A stretch of DNA of 63,094 nt from an uncultured Bacteroidia bacterium (GTDB taxonomy: Bacteria > Bacteroidota > Bacteroidia > Bacteroidales > UBA932), in the NCBI GenBank assembly GCA_902784965.1, contig CACZWU010000016.1, positions 1-63,094 of the forward strand. Direction: 5' to 3'. The position numbers were made by a program, and so were the translations under genes. Below, one piece after another: positions 8,599 to 16,873 of the stretch (the first letter of the stretch is position 1; the number at the start of each line of letters is the position of its first letter). The notes under the pieces are model-generated. The model was not told the DNA's origin. It ran no database searches and saw nothing but the letters and a program-made list of their open reading frames with translations.

Positions 8599-9795
8599 AT
8601 GGACGATATCCTGATCCGGAATGTGCTGCTCTACGGCATGAAGGTAAACGTGCTGATCAAAAACCATCGTTTCAGCTCGCTCAACGCCCCCGCCGATGCC
8701 CCGGCCCAAAAGGTGATCGAGGCCGACGGGATGGCCCTCCTGCCTCCTTTCTATAATACCCACACCCATGCGGCGATGTCCCTGCTGAGGGGGTATGCCG
8801 ACGACATGCCGCTCCAGAAATGGCTCACCGGATACATCTGGCCCTTCGAGGAGAAACTCACGCCCGCCGACATCCGTGAGGGATCACGCCTGGCTGTGCG
8901 CGAGATGATCAAGTCGGGTACCGTATTTTTCTCCGACATGTATTTCGATATTGAGGAAACCATCGACATCGTCCGGGAATACGGCATGCGTGCTGCCATT
9001 GGCGTGACGTTCATGGAATCGCACAACAAATCGCAGCAGGCCGACAAACTCGACATGCTCCGTCACTGGGTCGATCCTACGGGCGGTCGTGTCACGCTGA
9101 CCGTGGCGCCGCACGCCATCTACACCGTAGGACCCGACCTGCTGGTCCGCTGTGCCGGAACGGCCCGCGAACTCGGCCTGAAACTGCATATCCACCTCTC
9201 CGAGACCCGGAAGGAAGTGGATGACTGCCTGCACGAACACGGAACCACGCCGGTCCGTTATCTCGACAAACTGGGTGTGCTGGGCGACAACGTGATCGTC
9301 GCCCACGCGGTCCACGTAGACGAGGAAGAGGCCGCCATCCTGGCCGAACGCGGCGTGACCATCTCCCACTGCCCTTGCTCGAACGAGAAGCTTGCTTCGG
9401 GCACCTTCCACTACAAGATGCTCCGTCAGGCAGGCTGCCGCATCACCCTGGGCACTGACGGAGACAGTTCGAACAACAATCTCGACATGCGCGAGGAGAT
9501 GAAATTCGCCGCCCTGATCGCCAAAGGAGCGAGCGGCGACCCGCAGACCATGCCGGCCCACGAAGCTCTGGATATGGCCACCCGCAATGGTGCGGAGGCT
9601 TTCGGAATCGACGCCGGCGTCATCGAAGAAGGGAAACTCGCCGATGCCATCCTGGTGCGGCTGGATGACGAACGCATGCAGCCCCTTCATCATTTGATTT
9701 CCAACTGGGTATACGCAGCGGACAGCCATATCGTCGACACGGTCATCTGCGACGGCCGCATTATCCTGGAACACCGCGAATTCCCCCAATCCTAG
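8599..9795 (+). CDS. mtaD: amidohydrolase of the 5'-methylthioadenosine/S-adenosylhomocysteine deaminase type
   Basis: The 398-residue member of the metal-dependent hydrolase superfamily has metal ligands in NTHTHAAM (His55, His57), HIHLSET, AHAVHVD and LGTDGDSSNNNLD. The motif set and length match MTA/SAH deaminases and related TrzN/AtzB enzymes, which deaminate adenosine-type thioethers. Substrate choice within the group cannot be read from sequence. With deoC it suggests a purine/nucleoside by-product branch. It lies 3 bp before the alarmone-synthetase-like gene. Confidence 0.8.
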   Translation: MDDILIRNVLLYGMKVNVLIKNHRFSSLNAPADAPAQKVIEADGMALLPPFYNTHTHAAMSLLRGYADDMPLQKWLTGYIWPFEEKLTPADIREGSRLAVREMIKSGTVFFSDMYFDIEETIDIVREYGMRAAIGVTFMESHNKSQQADKLDMLRHWVDPTGGRVTLTVAPHAIYTVGPDLLVRCAGTARELGLKLHIHLSETRKEVDDCLHEHGTTPVRYLDKLGVLGDNVIVAHAVHVDEEEAAILAERGVTISHCPCSNEKLASGTFHYKMLRQAGCRITLGTDGDSSNNNLDMREEMKFAALIAKGASGDPQTMPAHEALDMATRNGAEAFGIDAGVIEEGKLADAILVRLDDERMQPLHHLISNWVYAADSHIVDTVICDGRIILEHREFPQS

Positions 9796-9798
9796 CAG

Positions 9799-10896
9799 AT
9801 GAAAAAGAACCTGGAAGATTACGGCCTCGACCTGCACTGCACGATGATCCTGGAGGATTACCAGGCGCACGCCGATGATTTTGCCATCATGAAGGAAATC
9901 GTGCTGGGGCAACTTCGTACCTGCCTGATGAAAAGCAAGATGGTGGTCAATACCATCGAGGGCCGCATCAAGACGGAGGAAAGCCTGGCCGGGAAGCTGG
10001 AACTGAAGGGGAACAAATACAGGGACCTCCATGACGTTACCGACATTGTCGGCGTGCGGGTTGTGACTTTCTATACGGAAGAAGTCGACAAGATCGCCGC
10101 CCTGGTCGACAAACTTTTCGAGATCGACTGGGAGAACTCGGTGGACAAGCGCAAGCAACTGGGCAAGGATACCTTCGGCTACATGTCGCTCCATTATATC
10201 TGCCGGATCCCGACTTCGCTCTACTGCGATCCCGCCCATCCCGGCGTCAACTCCTTCCGCTTTGAAGTGCAGATGCGCACCGCACTCCAGCACGTGTGGG
10301 CTTCGATGAACCACGATACGGGCTACAAGAGTGGAGTGGAAGTGCCGCCCGAGCACCTGCGCAGCCTGACGCGCCTGGCGGGCATCCTGGAGCTGGCCGA
10401 CGAGGAATTCAGCCGCATCCGAAAGGAACTCACTGACTACCGCCGCAAGGCCGAGCAGCTGGTGAAAGACGGCAGTTTCGACGCTGTCTCGCTCAACGGT
10501 GACAGCTGGCGCAGCTACCTGGCCCTCGATCCTTTCGCTTCGCTCAACAACAAGATCGCAGCCATCAACCAGGCCGAAATCCAGCAACTCAGCGGCATGC
10601 CCTATCTGGAGCCCATGCTGCAGATGGGTCTCAAGACCCTGGGCGACGTGGAGCGGATGCGTAAGGAATGTTCGGAAAAGGCTTATCAGCTGGCCGTCTA
10701 CCAGATCAGCGGCACAGACTTGGACATCATCGCTTCCACGCTTGGCCTGCAGAACATCTGTATCGTTTACGTGGCGGAAAAAGGCGGTGCCAAGGGCATC
10801 GAGTTTTTCCTCAATTCACTGAACGGTCCCTCCAAATACAACGCCGGAACGGCGCAACGCATATTCGAAACATTCACCGATATCCATGATATGTAA
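9799..10896 (+). CDS. RelA/SpoT-type (p)ppGpp synthetase-domain protein
   Basis: The 365-residue protein has the nucleotidyltransferase domain of the RelA/SpoT family at about residues 40-180: EGRIKTEESLAGK (54-66), DIVGVRVV (82-89), FGYMSLHY (126-133) and FEVQMRTALQHVWASMNHD (155-173). There is no HD, TGS or ACT domain, so it is a stand-alone synthetase. The 160-residue C-terminal part is helical and unrecognised. Its stop overlaps the start of a SpoT-like HD hydrolase gene, so synthesis and hydrolysis may be split between two coupled proteins. Product (ppGpp, pGpp or ppApp) is unknown. Confidence 0.82.
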   Translation: MKKNLEDYGLDLHCTMILEDYQAHADDFAIMKEIVLGQLRTCLMKSKMVVNTIEGRIKTEESLAGKLELKGNKYRDLHDVTDIVGVRVVTFYTEEVDKIAALVDKLFEIDWENSVDKRKQLGKDTFGYMSLHYICRIPTSLYCDPAHPGVNSFRFEVQMRTALQHVWASMNHDTGYKSGVEVPPEHLRSLTRLAGILELADEEFSRIRKELTDYRRKAEQLVKDGSFDAVSLNGDSWRSYLALDPFASLNNKIAAINQAEIQQLSGMPYLEPMLQMGLKTLGDVERMRKECSEKAYQLAVYQISGTDLDIIASTLGLQNICIVYVAEKGGAKGIEFFLNSLNGPSKYNAGTAQRIFETFTDIHDM

Positions 10897-12308
10897 TGGC
10901 TAATAAGTTTATTGACAGCACTTTGCTTGACAAGGCCATCTGCTTTGCAGTTCAGGCACACCACAATACGGAGCGCCGGGGAAAAGGTTTTCCCTATATC
11001 GTTCATCCACTGGAAGCCGTAGCCATCGTAGCGACCATTACCCCCGACCAGGAGCTGCTTGCGGCGGCTGCCCTGCACGACGTGCTGGAGGATACCGACA
11101 TTACGCTCGAAGACCTCCGCCGGGAGTTCGGCGAAAGGGTGGCCGGCCTGGTGGAGCAGGAGAGCGACAAGTTTGTGGAGGGTGTCAGTGAGGAAGACAG
11201 CTGGCGTACCCGCAAACAGGCCGCTATCGACCGCATTGCGGCATCCTCCTACGAGGCCAAAATCGTAGCCCTCGGCGACAAACTCTCCAACATGAGGGCC
11301 ATAGCACGTGACTACGATGAACTCGGCGATAAGCTGTGGGCGCGTTTCCATGCGCCCGGCGGAAGGGCCGACCACGAGTGGCATTACCGCGGGCTGGCTA
11401 AATCGCTCTGCAGCCTGGCCGGGACCAGCGCTTTCAAAGAGTTTACAACACTCTTGACCCATGTGTTCGGCAAACCCAAGCCCGAACCCATCGACCTGGC
11501 CGACTACGAAGTCAGTGGCGACGGTTATACGGCCATCAGCTACAACCATAAGGACGGGAAACGTATGATGAAGCTCTATGCCGAGTATATGCCTATTTCC
11601 GTACCTGAAAATGAGCTGGCCATGAGCTGGGCTATCATGGATCTGGGAATCAAGATTCCCGCGGCGTACCGCCTGGTGACGGACGGAAAACGGGTGGGCG
11701 TCGAGTTTGAGCGCATCTTGAACAAACGCTCCTTTGCCCGTGCCATCTCGCAGGAACCCGACCAGTTGGAAGCCTATGTGCGCGATTTCGCGCAGGAGTG
11801 CCTTAAATTGCACGCGACCCCTTGTCCCACCGATGTCTTCCCCTCGGTCAAAGCTCATTTCCACGCTGCAATCGACGCCTCGAAAGATTTCGACGCAGAC
11901 CAGAAAAAGAAACTGCACGCCTGGGTGGAGGCCGCCCCCGATGCGACCACCTGCCTGCACGGCGATATGCATATCGGCAATATCATCCGGGCCGACGGGC
12001 AGGATTACTGGATCGACCTGGCCGATTTCCGTTACGGACATCCATATTTCGATATGGGCATGCTCTATTTCGTGTGCATCAGCAATCCGTCCGATGCGAT
12101 AGCGCAGCGGCTCTTCCATCTGTCCCATGCGCAGATGGTCCGGGTATGGGAGGTTTTCGTACGGGCATATTTCGGCCCCGATGTGGCGCTGGAAGATGTC
12201 TATCGCCTGATCGAACCATATGCCGCCCTCTATATGATCCATTTTTCGAATCGGGAGTCGATGCTGCCCCACTGGCGTCCCGTGATTGAAAACACTTTGT
12301 TAAAGTAA
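10896..12308 (+). CDS. SpoT/MESH1-like HD hydrolase fused to an aminoglycoside-phosphotransferase-like kinase domain
   Basis: The 470-residue protein has two domains. Residues 1-180 form an HD phosphohydrolase like the SpoT/MESH1 hydrolase: AHHNTERRGKGFPYIVHPLE, ALHDVLEDT (His61-Asp62), and LGDKLSNMRAI with Asp128 and Asn132. All metal and base ligands appear intact. Residues about 200-470 have the APH/choline-kinase fold, with the catalytic loop HGDMHIGN at 355-362 and the metal Asp in WIDLADFRYG (372-381). The kinase substrate is unknown; antibiotic resistance is unlikely given this setting. It overlaps the upstream synthetase by one base and abuts the downstream fusion gene. Confidence 0.8.
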   Translation: MANKFIDSTLLDKAICFAVQAHHNTERRGKGFPYIVHPLEAVAIVATITPDQELLAAAALHDVLEDTDITLEDLRREFGERVAGLVEQESDKFVEGVSEEDSWRTRKQAAIDRIAASSYEAKIVALGDKLSNMRAIARDYDELGDKLWARFHAPGGRADHEWHYRGLAKSLCSLAGTSAFKEFTTLLTHVFGKPKPEPIDLADYEVSGDGYTAISYNHKDGKRMMKLYAEYMPISVPENELAMSWAIMDLGIKIPAAYRLVTDGKRVGVEFERILNKRSFARAISQEPDQLEAYVRDFAQECLKLHATPCPTDVFPSVKAHFHAAIDASKDFDADQKKKLHAWVEAAPDATTCLHGDMHIGNIIRADGQDYWIDLADFRYGHPYFDMGMLYFVCISNPSDAIAQRLFHLSHAQMVRVWEVFVRAYFGPDVALEDVYRLIEPYAALYMIHFSNRESMLPHWRPVIENTLLK

Positions 12309-13613
12309 ATGCTATACATCTTCATCATCAACGGGCGCCAGGATAAGGAGCACATCGCCCAGGACGTGGACCGGCAGATCAAAGAGTTCGGTCCCGGCCT
12401 GGACTATCAGATCTACAAGACCCGGGGCATCGGCGACGGCACCCGTTTCGTGAAGATCTATTGCGACCTGCATCCCAATGCCAAGGTCTGTTTCGTGGCT
12501 TGTGGCGGTACGGGTACCCTGAACGAGGTCGCTTCGGGCATGGTCGGGTCGCACGACAAATATCTGGCGATCCTGGCCTACGGCGCTACCAACGATTTCC
12601 TGAAATGCTTCCCGGACCACGATTTCACTTCGCTGCGGAAGCTGGTCGAAGGAACCGTCCGTCCCATCGACATCATCCGTGTGAACGACAGCTACGCTAT
12701 CAATGTCATCAATGTCGGTTTCGACGCCGTGGTGGCCAAGATTGCCAACGAGTCCATCGAGGAGGGCCGCGTGGAGAACGCCTATACCCGCGGCATCGTC
12801 GCTGCGATTTTTACCGCCCGCAACAACAAGATCCGGATCGTGGCCGACGGCGAGCGCTTGAACCGGAGCCGGCTTCTGCTGAGCACTCTTTCGAACGGTC
12901 GCTGGTGTGGCGGTGAGTTCCTATGCGCGCCCAAGGCCGAGCTCGACGACGGCTGGATCGAAGTTTCCGTGTTCCGCCCTTTGTTCCTTCTGACCTTCCT
13001 GCGCATACTTCCGCTCTACAAGAACGGAACTTTCCTCGACGTCCCCTGGGCCCGTAGACACGTCCATTACAAGCGTGCCAAGCACGTGGATGTCATCTCC
13101 AGTGACCTGGTGGACATCTCCCTCGACGGAGAGATCTACGCCAGCCATACTTTCAGCATCGACATATTACCCAAAGAAATCAACTTGATATTACCTTCGC
13201 TATTCACTATGAAAAAAAGATTTGAACCCATCATCGACAAGTGCGGCGAAATTATCGAATTCCTGATGTCTTCTCCCGACATTCCGAAGGATGAAAACCT
13301 GCAGTTCAAGATCCGGCTTTCCATCGAGGAGGCCGTCGAGAACGTGGTGCGTTATGCCTACGAGGGTGGAATGGGATGGATCGAAGTGGGGACCGAACTC
13401 GATCCGGATGGCGTGATGCTTACCATCGTGCTGCGTGATGCCGGCGTTCCCTTCAATCCGCTGGAGCGTCCCGATCCCGACGTCACCCTCTCGGCCGAGG
13501 ACCGGGAAATCGGCGGCCTGGGCATCTTCCTGTGCAAACAGCTGATGGACCATATTGAGTATAAATACGAGGATGGATGCAATGTCCTGATCATGAGAAA
13601 GAAAGTGGATTGA
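12309..13613 (+). CDS. diacylglycerol/sphingosine-kinase-like lipid kinase fused to an RsbW-type anti-sigma kinase
   Basis: The 434-residue protein: residues 1-295 are a DAGK_cat-family lipid kinase (CGGTGTLNEVASG at 65-77, IDIIRVND, INVINVGFDAVV, SLDGEIY). The usual GGDGT signature here reads GGTGT (Thr68). Residues 301-434 are a HATPase_c_2 kinase like RsbW/SpoIIAB, with N-box RLSIEEAVENVVRYAYEG, RDAGVPFNPLE and GGLGIFLCKQLMD. The junction falls where two full-length proteins would meet, and Met301 (ATG 13209) could also start a free 134-residue RsbW protein. Its stop overlaps the next start. In partner switching this kinase phosphorylates a STAS protein; one is encoded at 16481. Confidence 0.82.
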   Translation: MLYIFIINGRQDKEHIAQDVDRQIKEFGPGLDYQIYKTRGIGDGTRFVKIYCDLHPNAKVCFVACGGTGTLNEVASGMVGSHDKYLAILAYGATNDFLKCFPDHDFTSLRKLVEGTVRPIDIIRVNDSYAINVINVGFDAVVAKIANESIEEGRVENAYTRGIVAAIFTARNNKIRIVADGERLNRSRLLLSTLSNGRWCGGEFLCAPKAELDDGWIEVSVFRPLFLLTFLRILPLYKNGTFLDVPWARRHVHYKRAKHVDVISSDLVDISLDGEIYASHTFSIDILPKEINLILPSLFTMKKRFEPIIDKCGEIIEFLMSSPDIPKDENLQFKIRLSIEEAVENVVRYAYEGGMGWIEVGTELDPDGVMLTIVLRDAGVPFNPLERPDPDVTLSAEDREIGGLGIFLCKQLMDHIEYKYEDGCNVLIMRKKVD

Positions 13614-14563
13614 TGAAACGTCTCCTGACAGCAGCGGCATTTCTGCTATTCGCATTTGCATCACTACCGGCCCAGGAGGTTATCACCTTTATGCCGCAGT
13701 GGCTTCCGCAGACCCAGTTCGCGGGCTATTACGTAGCCCTCGAAAAGGGCTTCTATGCCGAAGAAGGGCTCGATGTGATCATCGACCACTTCGGCGGCAG
13801 TTCTACGGAGACCGCTTTGGCGAAGATCGAGCACCGGCAGATCGACATCATCACCACCCAGCTGATTTCGGCCATGATCGAGCGGGATAAAGGGATGCGG
13901 CTGGTCAACGTTCTGCAAACTTCGCAGGTCAACGGGCTGATGTGCGCGGCGCATTTCCCCGTCAAGGATCCGCAGGCGCTCAACGGTGCCCGGGTCGGCC
14001 GTTGGAAAGTCGGTTTCGGCGAGGTCTGCGACCTGTTCTGCTACAAGAACCAGTTGCAGGTGAACTGGATTCCCTACATACAGGGCATCAACCTGTATGT
14101 CGCCGGTGCCGTGGATGCACTCCTTTGTTACAGCTACAGCGAGTACCTCCAGTTGGTGATGGCTACAGGCGGAATCCCCGAGGACTATTTGATCCGTTTC
14201 AGTGAGTTTGGCCTGGATTTTCCCGAGGACGGCCTCTATGTGACGGAAAAGTATTATAAAGATAATAAGGAAAAGGTCGACAAGTTCGTACGGGCTTCCC
14301 GGCGGGGCTGGGATTATGCCCGCGAACATCGTGAAGAAGCCCTTGAAATCTCGTTGAAGATGATGAATGACTTCAACGTGGCTACCAGCCGGAAGCTCCA
14401 GGAAATGATGCTGGATGAAGTGCTGCGCCTGCAGGTCAACCCTGTTACGGGCGTGGCGGATTTTGCACCGGTCAGCCGTGGGGTGTTTGATGCACTCAAT
14501 GTTTCGCTGCAGGAGGCTGGCATCCTGAAGTCGACCATTCAATATGAGGAGATGATACGATGA
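13613..14563 (+). CDS. NMT1/THI5-type periplasmic solute-binding protein, probable sensor partner
   Basis: The 316-residue protein has a cleavable signal peptide ending near LPAQ and the ABC-type fold of the SsuA/TauA/NMT1 group (VITFMPQWLPQTQFAGYYVALEKGFYAEEGLDV, then ALAKIEHRQIDIITTQ). The start at 13613 gives a clean signal peptide; the longer frame from 13577 does not. No ABC permease or ATPase gene is nearby. It is instead locked between the RsbW fusion (TGATG overlap) and the SpoIIE phosphatase (ATGA overlap), so I infer that it feeds ligand information to that membrane phosphatase. Ligand unknown. Confidence 0.85.
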   Translation: MKRLLTAAAFLLFAFASLPAQEVITFMPQWLPQTQFAGYYVALEKGFYAEEGLDVIIDHFGGSSTETALAKIEHRQIDIITTQLISAMIERDKGMRLVNVLQTSQVNGLMCAAHFPVKDPQALNGARVGRWKVGFGEVCDLFCYKNQLQVNWIPYIQGINLYVAGAVDALLCYSYSEYLQLVMATGGIPEDYLIRFSEFGLDFPEDGLYVTEKYYKDNKEKVDKFVRASRRGWDYAREHREEALEISLKMMNDFNVATSRKLQEMMLDEVLRLQVNPVTGVADFAPVSRGVFDALNVSLQEAGILKSTIQYEEMIR

Positions 14564-16458
14564 ATTGGCAAAAGAGTTTTTCGTCACGGCTCAGCCTGTT
14601 CGTCCTGCTCATAGCGTCAGGGCTGATGCTGGGCGTTGCGATCCTGCTGGGCTTATTCTCCTCTTCCTCTATCCGACAGGTTTCCCGGAATATGGCACAG
14701 CAGCATCTGAACAGGAGCATTCTCGAGATCGAACAGGTGATTACGGAAGTGGAGCGTGCCGTCGACAACCTCGACTGGGTGGTGCTGCAGAACCTCGATG
14801 ACGAAAAGTTCCTCTATCAGGTGACGCGGGAAATCGTGCAGGCCAACCCGAACATCGTGGGCAGCGCCATCGCTTTCGAGCCGGGTTACTATAAGGGCCG
14901 AAAATATTTCTCACCCTATTCTTATATAGGCGACCAGACCCACGAGCTTCGTTCCATCCAGTTGGGCAATGAAGACTATGATTATCCCACCCTGGACTGG
15001 TACCAGATTCCCAAGTTGCTGGGCAAGCCCTACTGGAGTGAACCCTATTACGATGATGGCGGTGGCGGACAGCGCATGTCCACCTATTCGATGCCGCTCA
15101 AGGATGAAGACGGAAAGATCATCGGCATCATGACGGCCGACATTTCCTTGGACTGGTTGTCCGATTGGGTCAATTCCATCCGGCCCTATCGCAATTCGTT
15201 TACAATGATGATTGGCCGTAATGGCTCTTTCATCGCCCATCCCGACAGTACCAAAGTGCTGAACGAGACCATTTTTACCGTGGCCATGGACCTGCCTGAC
15301 ACGACGGCTTTCCAATTGGGCAAGGATATGCTGGCCGGAAAACGGGGGATGCAGCGGTTCAGTCTCAATGGCAAAGATTCGTTCATGGTTTACGGCCCTA
15401 TCAGCAACGGCTGGTCGATGGGTATCGTCAACCTGTACGGGGATATTTTCAGCAGTGTCCGCCGTTTCAATATGTTCCTGGTCATCACCCTGTTGCTCGG
15501 CCTGATCGGCATGTTCATCGGTTGCCGCAACATGATACGGCGCCTGACCATGCCCATCGTGGAATTCACCAACTCGGCCATGACCATCGCCAAGGGCAAT
15601 TTCCAGGCCATGATCCCTGAAGTGGAGACACAGGACGAATTGAAGAAACTGCGTGACTCCCTCGACTACATGCAGCGTTCCATCAACGAATACATCGGTG
15701 AACTGAAGACGACGACGGCTTCCAACGAGCGGTATGAAAGTGAACTCAACATCGCCCGTGAGATCCAGATGAGCATGCTGCCCCAGAACTTCCCGCAGCG
15801 CGAAGACTGCTCGCTCTTCGCCATGGTGCAACCGGCCAAGGAGGTGGGTGGCGACCTTTACGATTTCGTGGATGTCGGCGACTCGCTCTTCTTCCTGGTG
15901 GGCGACGTTTCGGGCAAGGGTGTGCCGGCGGCTTTGTTCATGGCCATCGCCCGGGCGGCCTTCCGTTTCATCGGGGCCCTGGGCTTGCCGATGCGTGAGG
16001 TGGTGCGCCGCGTGAACGACTGCCTGTGCGACGGCAACACCAACGAGATGTTCGTCACTCTCTTTGCTGCCTGCCTCGACCTGAAGACCGGTGATATGGT
16101 CTACTGTAATGCGGGTCACAACCCCATCGTGCTGATTGGTCCTGACGGAAAATCTTCTTTCCTCCAGGCCAAACCCAATCTGGCGGCCGGTCTCTTTGAG
16201 GGATTCCCGTACGAGGACGAGCAGATCCATTTGGAGCGTGGCACGCGACTTGTTTTGTACACCGACGGCGTGACCGAAGCGGAGCGTTCCGACAAGGTCC
16301 AGTATGGAGAAGAGAAACTGTTGAAATGGGCCGCCGGGCTGAATCCGTTGACATCGTCCCATGCTGCCGTGCAGGACTTGTTTGCCCACGTGAAGAAATT
16401 TACGGCTGGAGCCGATCAGAACGACGACATCACCATCATGTCATTATTGTGGAAATAA
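14560..16458 (+). CDS. membrane sensor phosphatase: periplasmic Cache-like domain, HAMP, SpoIIE/RsbU PP2C
   Basis: The 632-residue protein has transmembrane segments at about 10-32 and 305-325 bracketing a Cache-like periplasmic domain (AIAFEPGYYKGRKYFSPY, VMTADISLDWLSDWV-like pattern). A HAMP linker (RLTMPIVEFTNSAMTIAKGN) and a SpoIIE-type PP2C domain follow (about 410-632). Catalytic motifs are intact: EVGGDLYDF, GDVSGKGVPAALFM, CNAGHNP, LYTDGVTEA and NDDITIM. It should dephosphorylate the STAS protein encoded 22 bp downstream, opposing the RsbW domain of the gene at 12309. The preceding binding protein is a likely periplasmic partner. Confidence 0.92.
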   Translation: MNWQKSFSSRLSLFVLLIASGLMLGVAILLGLFSSSSIRQVSRNMAQQHLNRSILEIEQVITEVERAVDNLDWVVLQNLDDEKFLYQVTREIVQANPNIVGSAIAFEPGYYKGRKYFSPYSYIGDQTHELRSIQLGNEDYDYPTLDWYQIPKLLGKPYWSEPYYDDGGGGQRMSTYSMPLKDEDGKIIGIMTADISLDWLSDWVNSIRPYRNSFTMMIGRNGSFIAHPDSTKVLNETIFTVAMDLPDTTAFQLGKDMLAGKRGMQRFSLNGKDSFMVYGPISNGWSMGIVNLYGDIFSSVRRFNMFLVITLLLGLIGMFIGCRNMIRRLTMPIVEFTNSAMTIAKGNFQAMIPEVETQDELKKLRDSLDYMQRSINEYIGELKTTTASNERYESELNIAREIQMSMLPQNFPQREDCSLFAMVQPAKEVGGDLYDFVDVGDSLFFLVGDVSGKGVPAALFMAIARAAFRFIGALGLPMREVVRRVNDCLCDGNTNEMFVTLFAACLDLKTGDMVYCNAGHNPIVLIGPDGKSSFLQAKPNLAAGLFEGFPYEDEQIHLERGTRLVLYTDGVTEAERSDKVQYGEEKLLKWAAGLNPLTSSHAAVQDLFAHVKKFTAGADQNDDITIMSLLWK

Positions 16459-16480
16459 CCAAAAATATACCTATAAAGAA

Positions 16481-16783
16481 ATGAACGTAACCATCACTGA
16501 AGAAGGCGCCAAGGCGCTTGTTAAACTGGAAGGCCGTCTCGACACCACCAATGCGGATCAGTTCCAGAAAGATATCACTCCGCTGATGACCGGGACCCAC
16601 CAGGAGATCGATATCGACTGCACGGATATGGAATATACCAGCAGTCAGGGTCTCCGTATGTTCCTGATGTTGCAGAAGACCGTCTCTGCCCGTGGGGCGA
16701 AGATGATGCTTCGCAACATGAAGCCCCATGTCAAAGAAGTTTTTGATATCACGGGTTTCTCTCACATTATCACGATCATATAG
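16481..16783 (+). CDS. STAS-domain anti-sigma factor antagonist (RsbV/SpoIIAA-like)
   Basis: The 100-residue protein is a single STAS domain. VKLEGRLDTTNADQF opens the fold, and MEYTSSQGLRMFLML carries the phospho-acceptor serine, most likely Ser55 in the S-x-G-L context. When unphosphorylated such proteins bind the RsbW-type kinase and displace its client. With the kinase (12309) and phosphatase (14560) it completes a partner-switching circuit and is the last gene of the operon. Confidence 0.92.
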   Translation: MNVTITEEGAKALVKLEGRLDTTNADQFQKDITPLMTGTHQEIDIDCTDMEYTSSQGLRMFLMLQKTVSARGAKMMLRNMKPHVKEVFDITGFSHIITII

Positions 16784-16849
16784 CGATTTGTTAAAAAGTC
16801 GTTGATAAAATTTTTGCCGAAAGCGTATGGTTATTTGGTACGCTTGCCA

Positions 16850-16857
16850 TATATTTG
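16850..16857 (+). promoter_or_regulatory. -7 element for the uracil permease gene
   Basis: TATATTTG fits TAnnTTTG, 16 nt before the chosen ATG at 16874. It supports that start over an in-frame ATG at 16802. Confidence 0.55.
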
Positions 16858-16873
16858 CAAAAAAATTTGTGTT

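Noticed and set aside
8884..10587. 567-codon open frame on the minus strand
   Set aside because: Spans parts of two real genes on the opposite strand and matches nothing.
10896..12308. aminoglycoside resistance gene
   Set aside because: The HGDMHxGN kinase fold is shared by many APH-like kinases; fusion to an HD hydrolase and the operon context argue against resistance.
13613..14563. thiamine-precursor or sulfonate ABC importer
   Set aside because: The binding protein has no ATPase or permease nearby and is translationally coupled to signalling genes instead.
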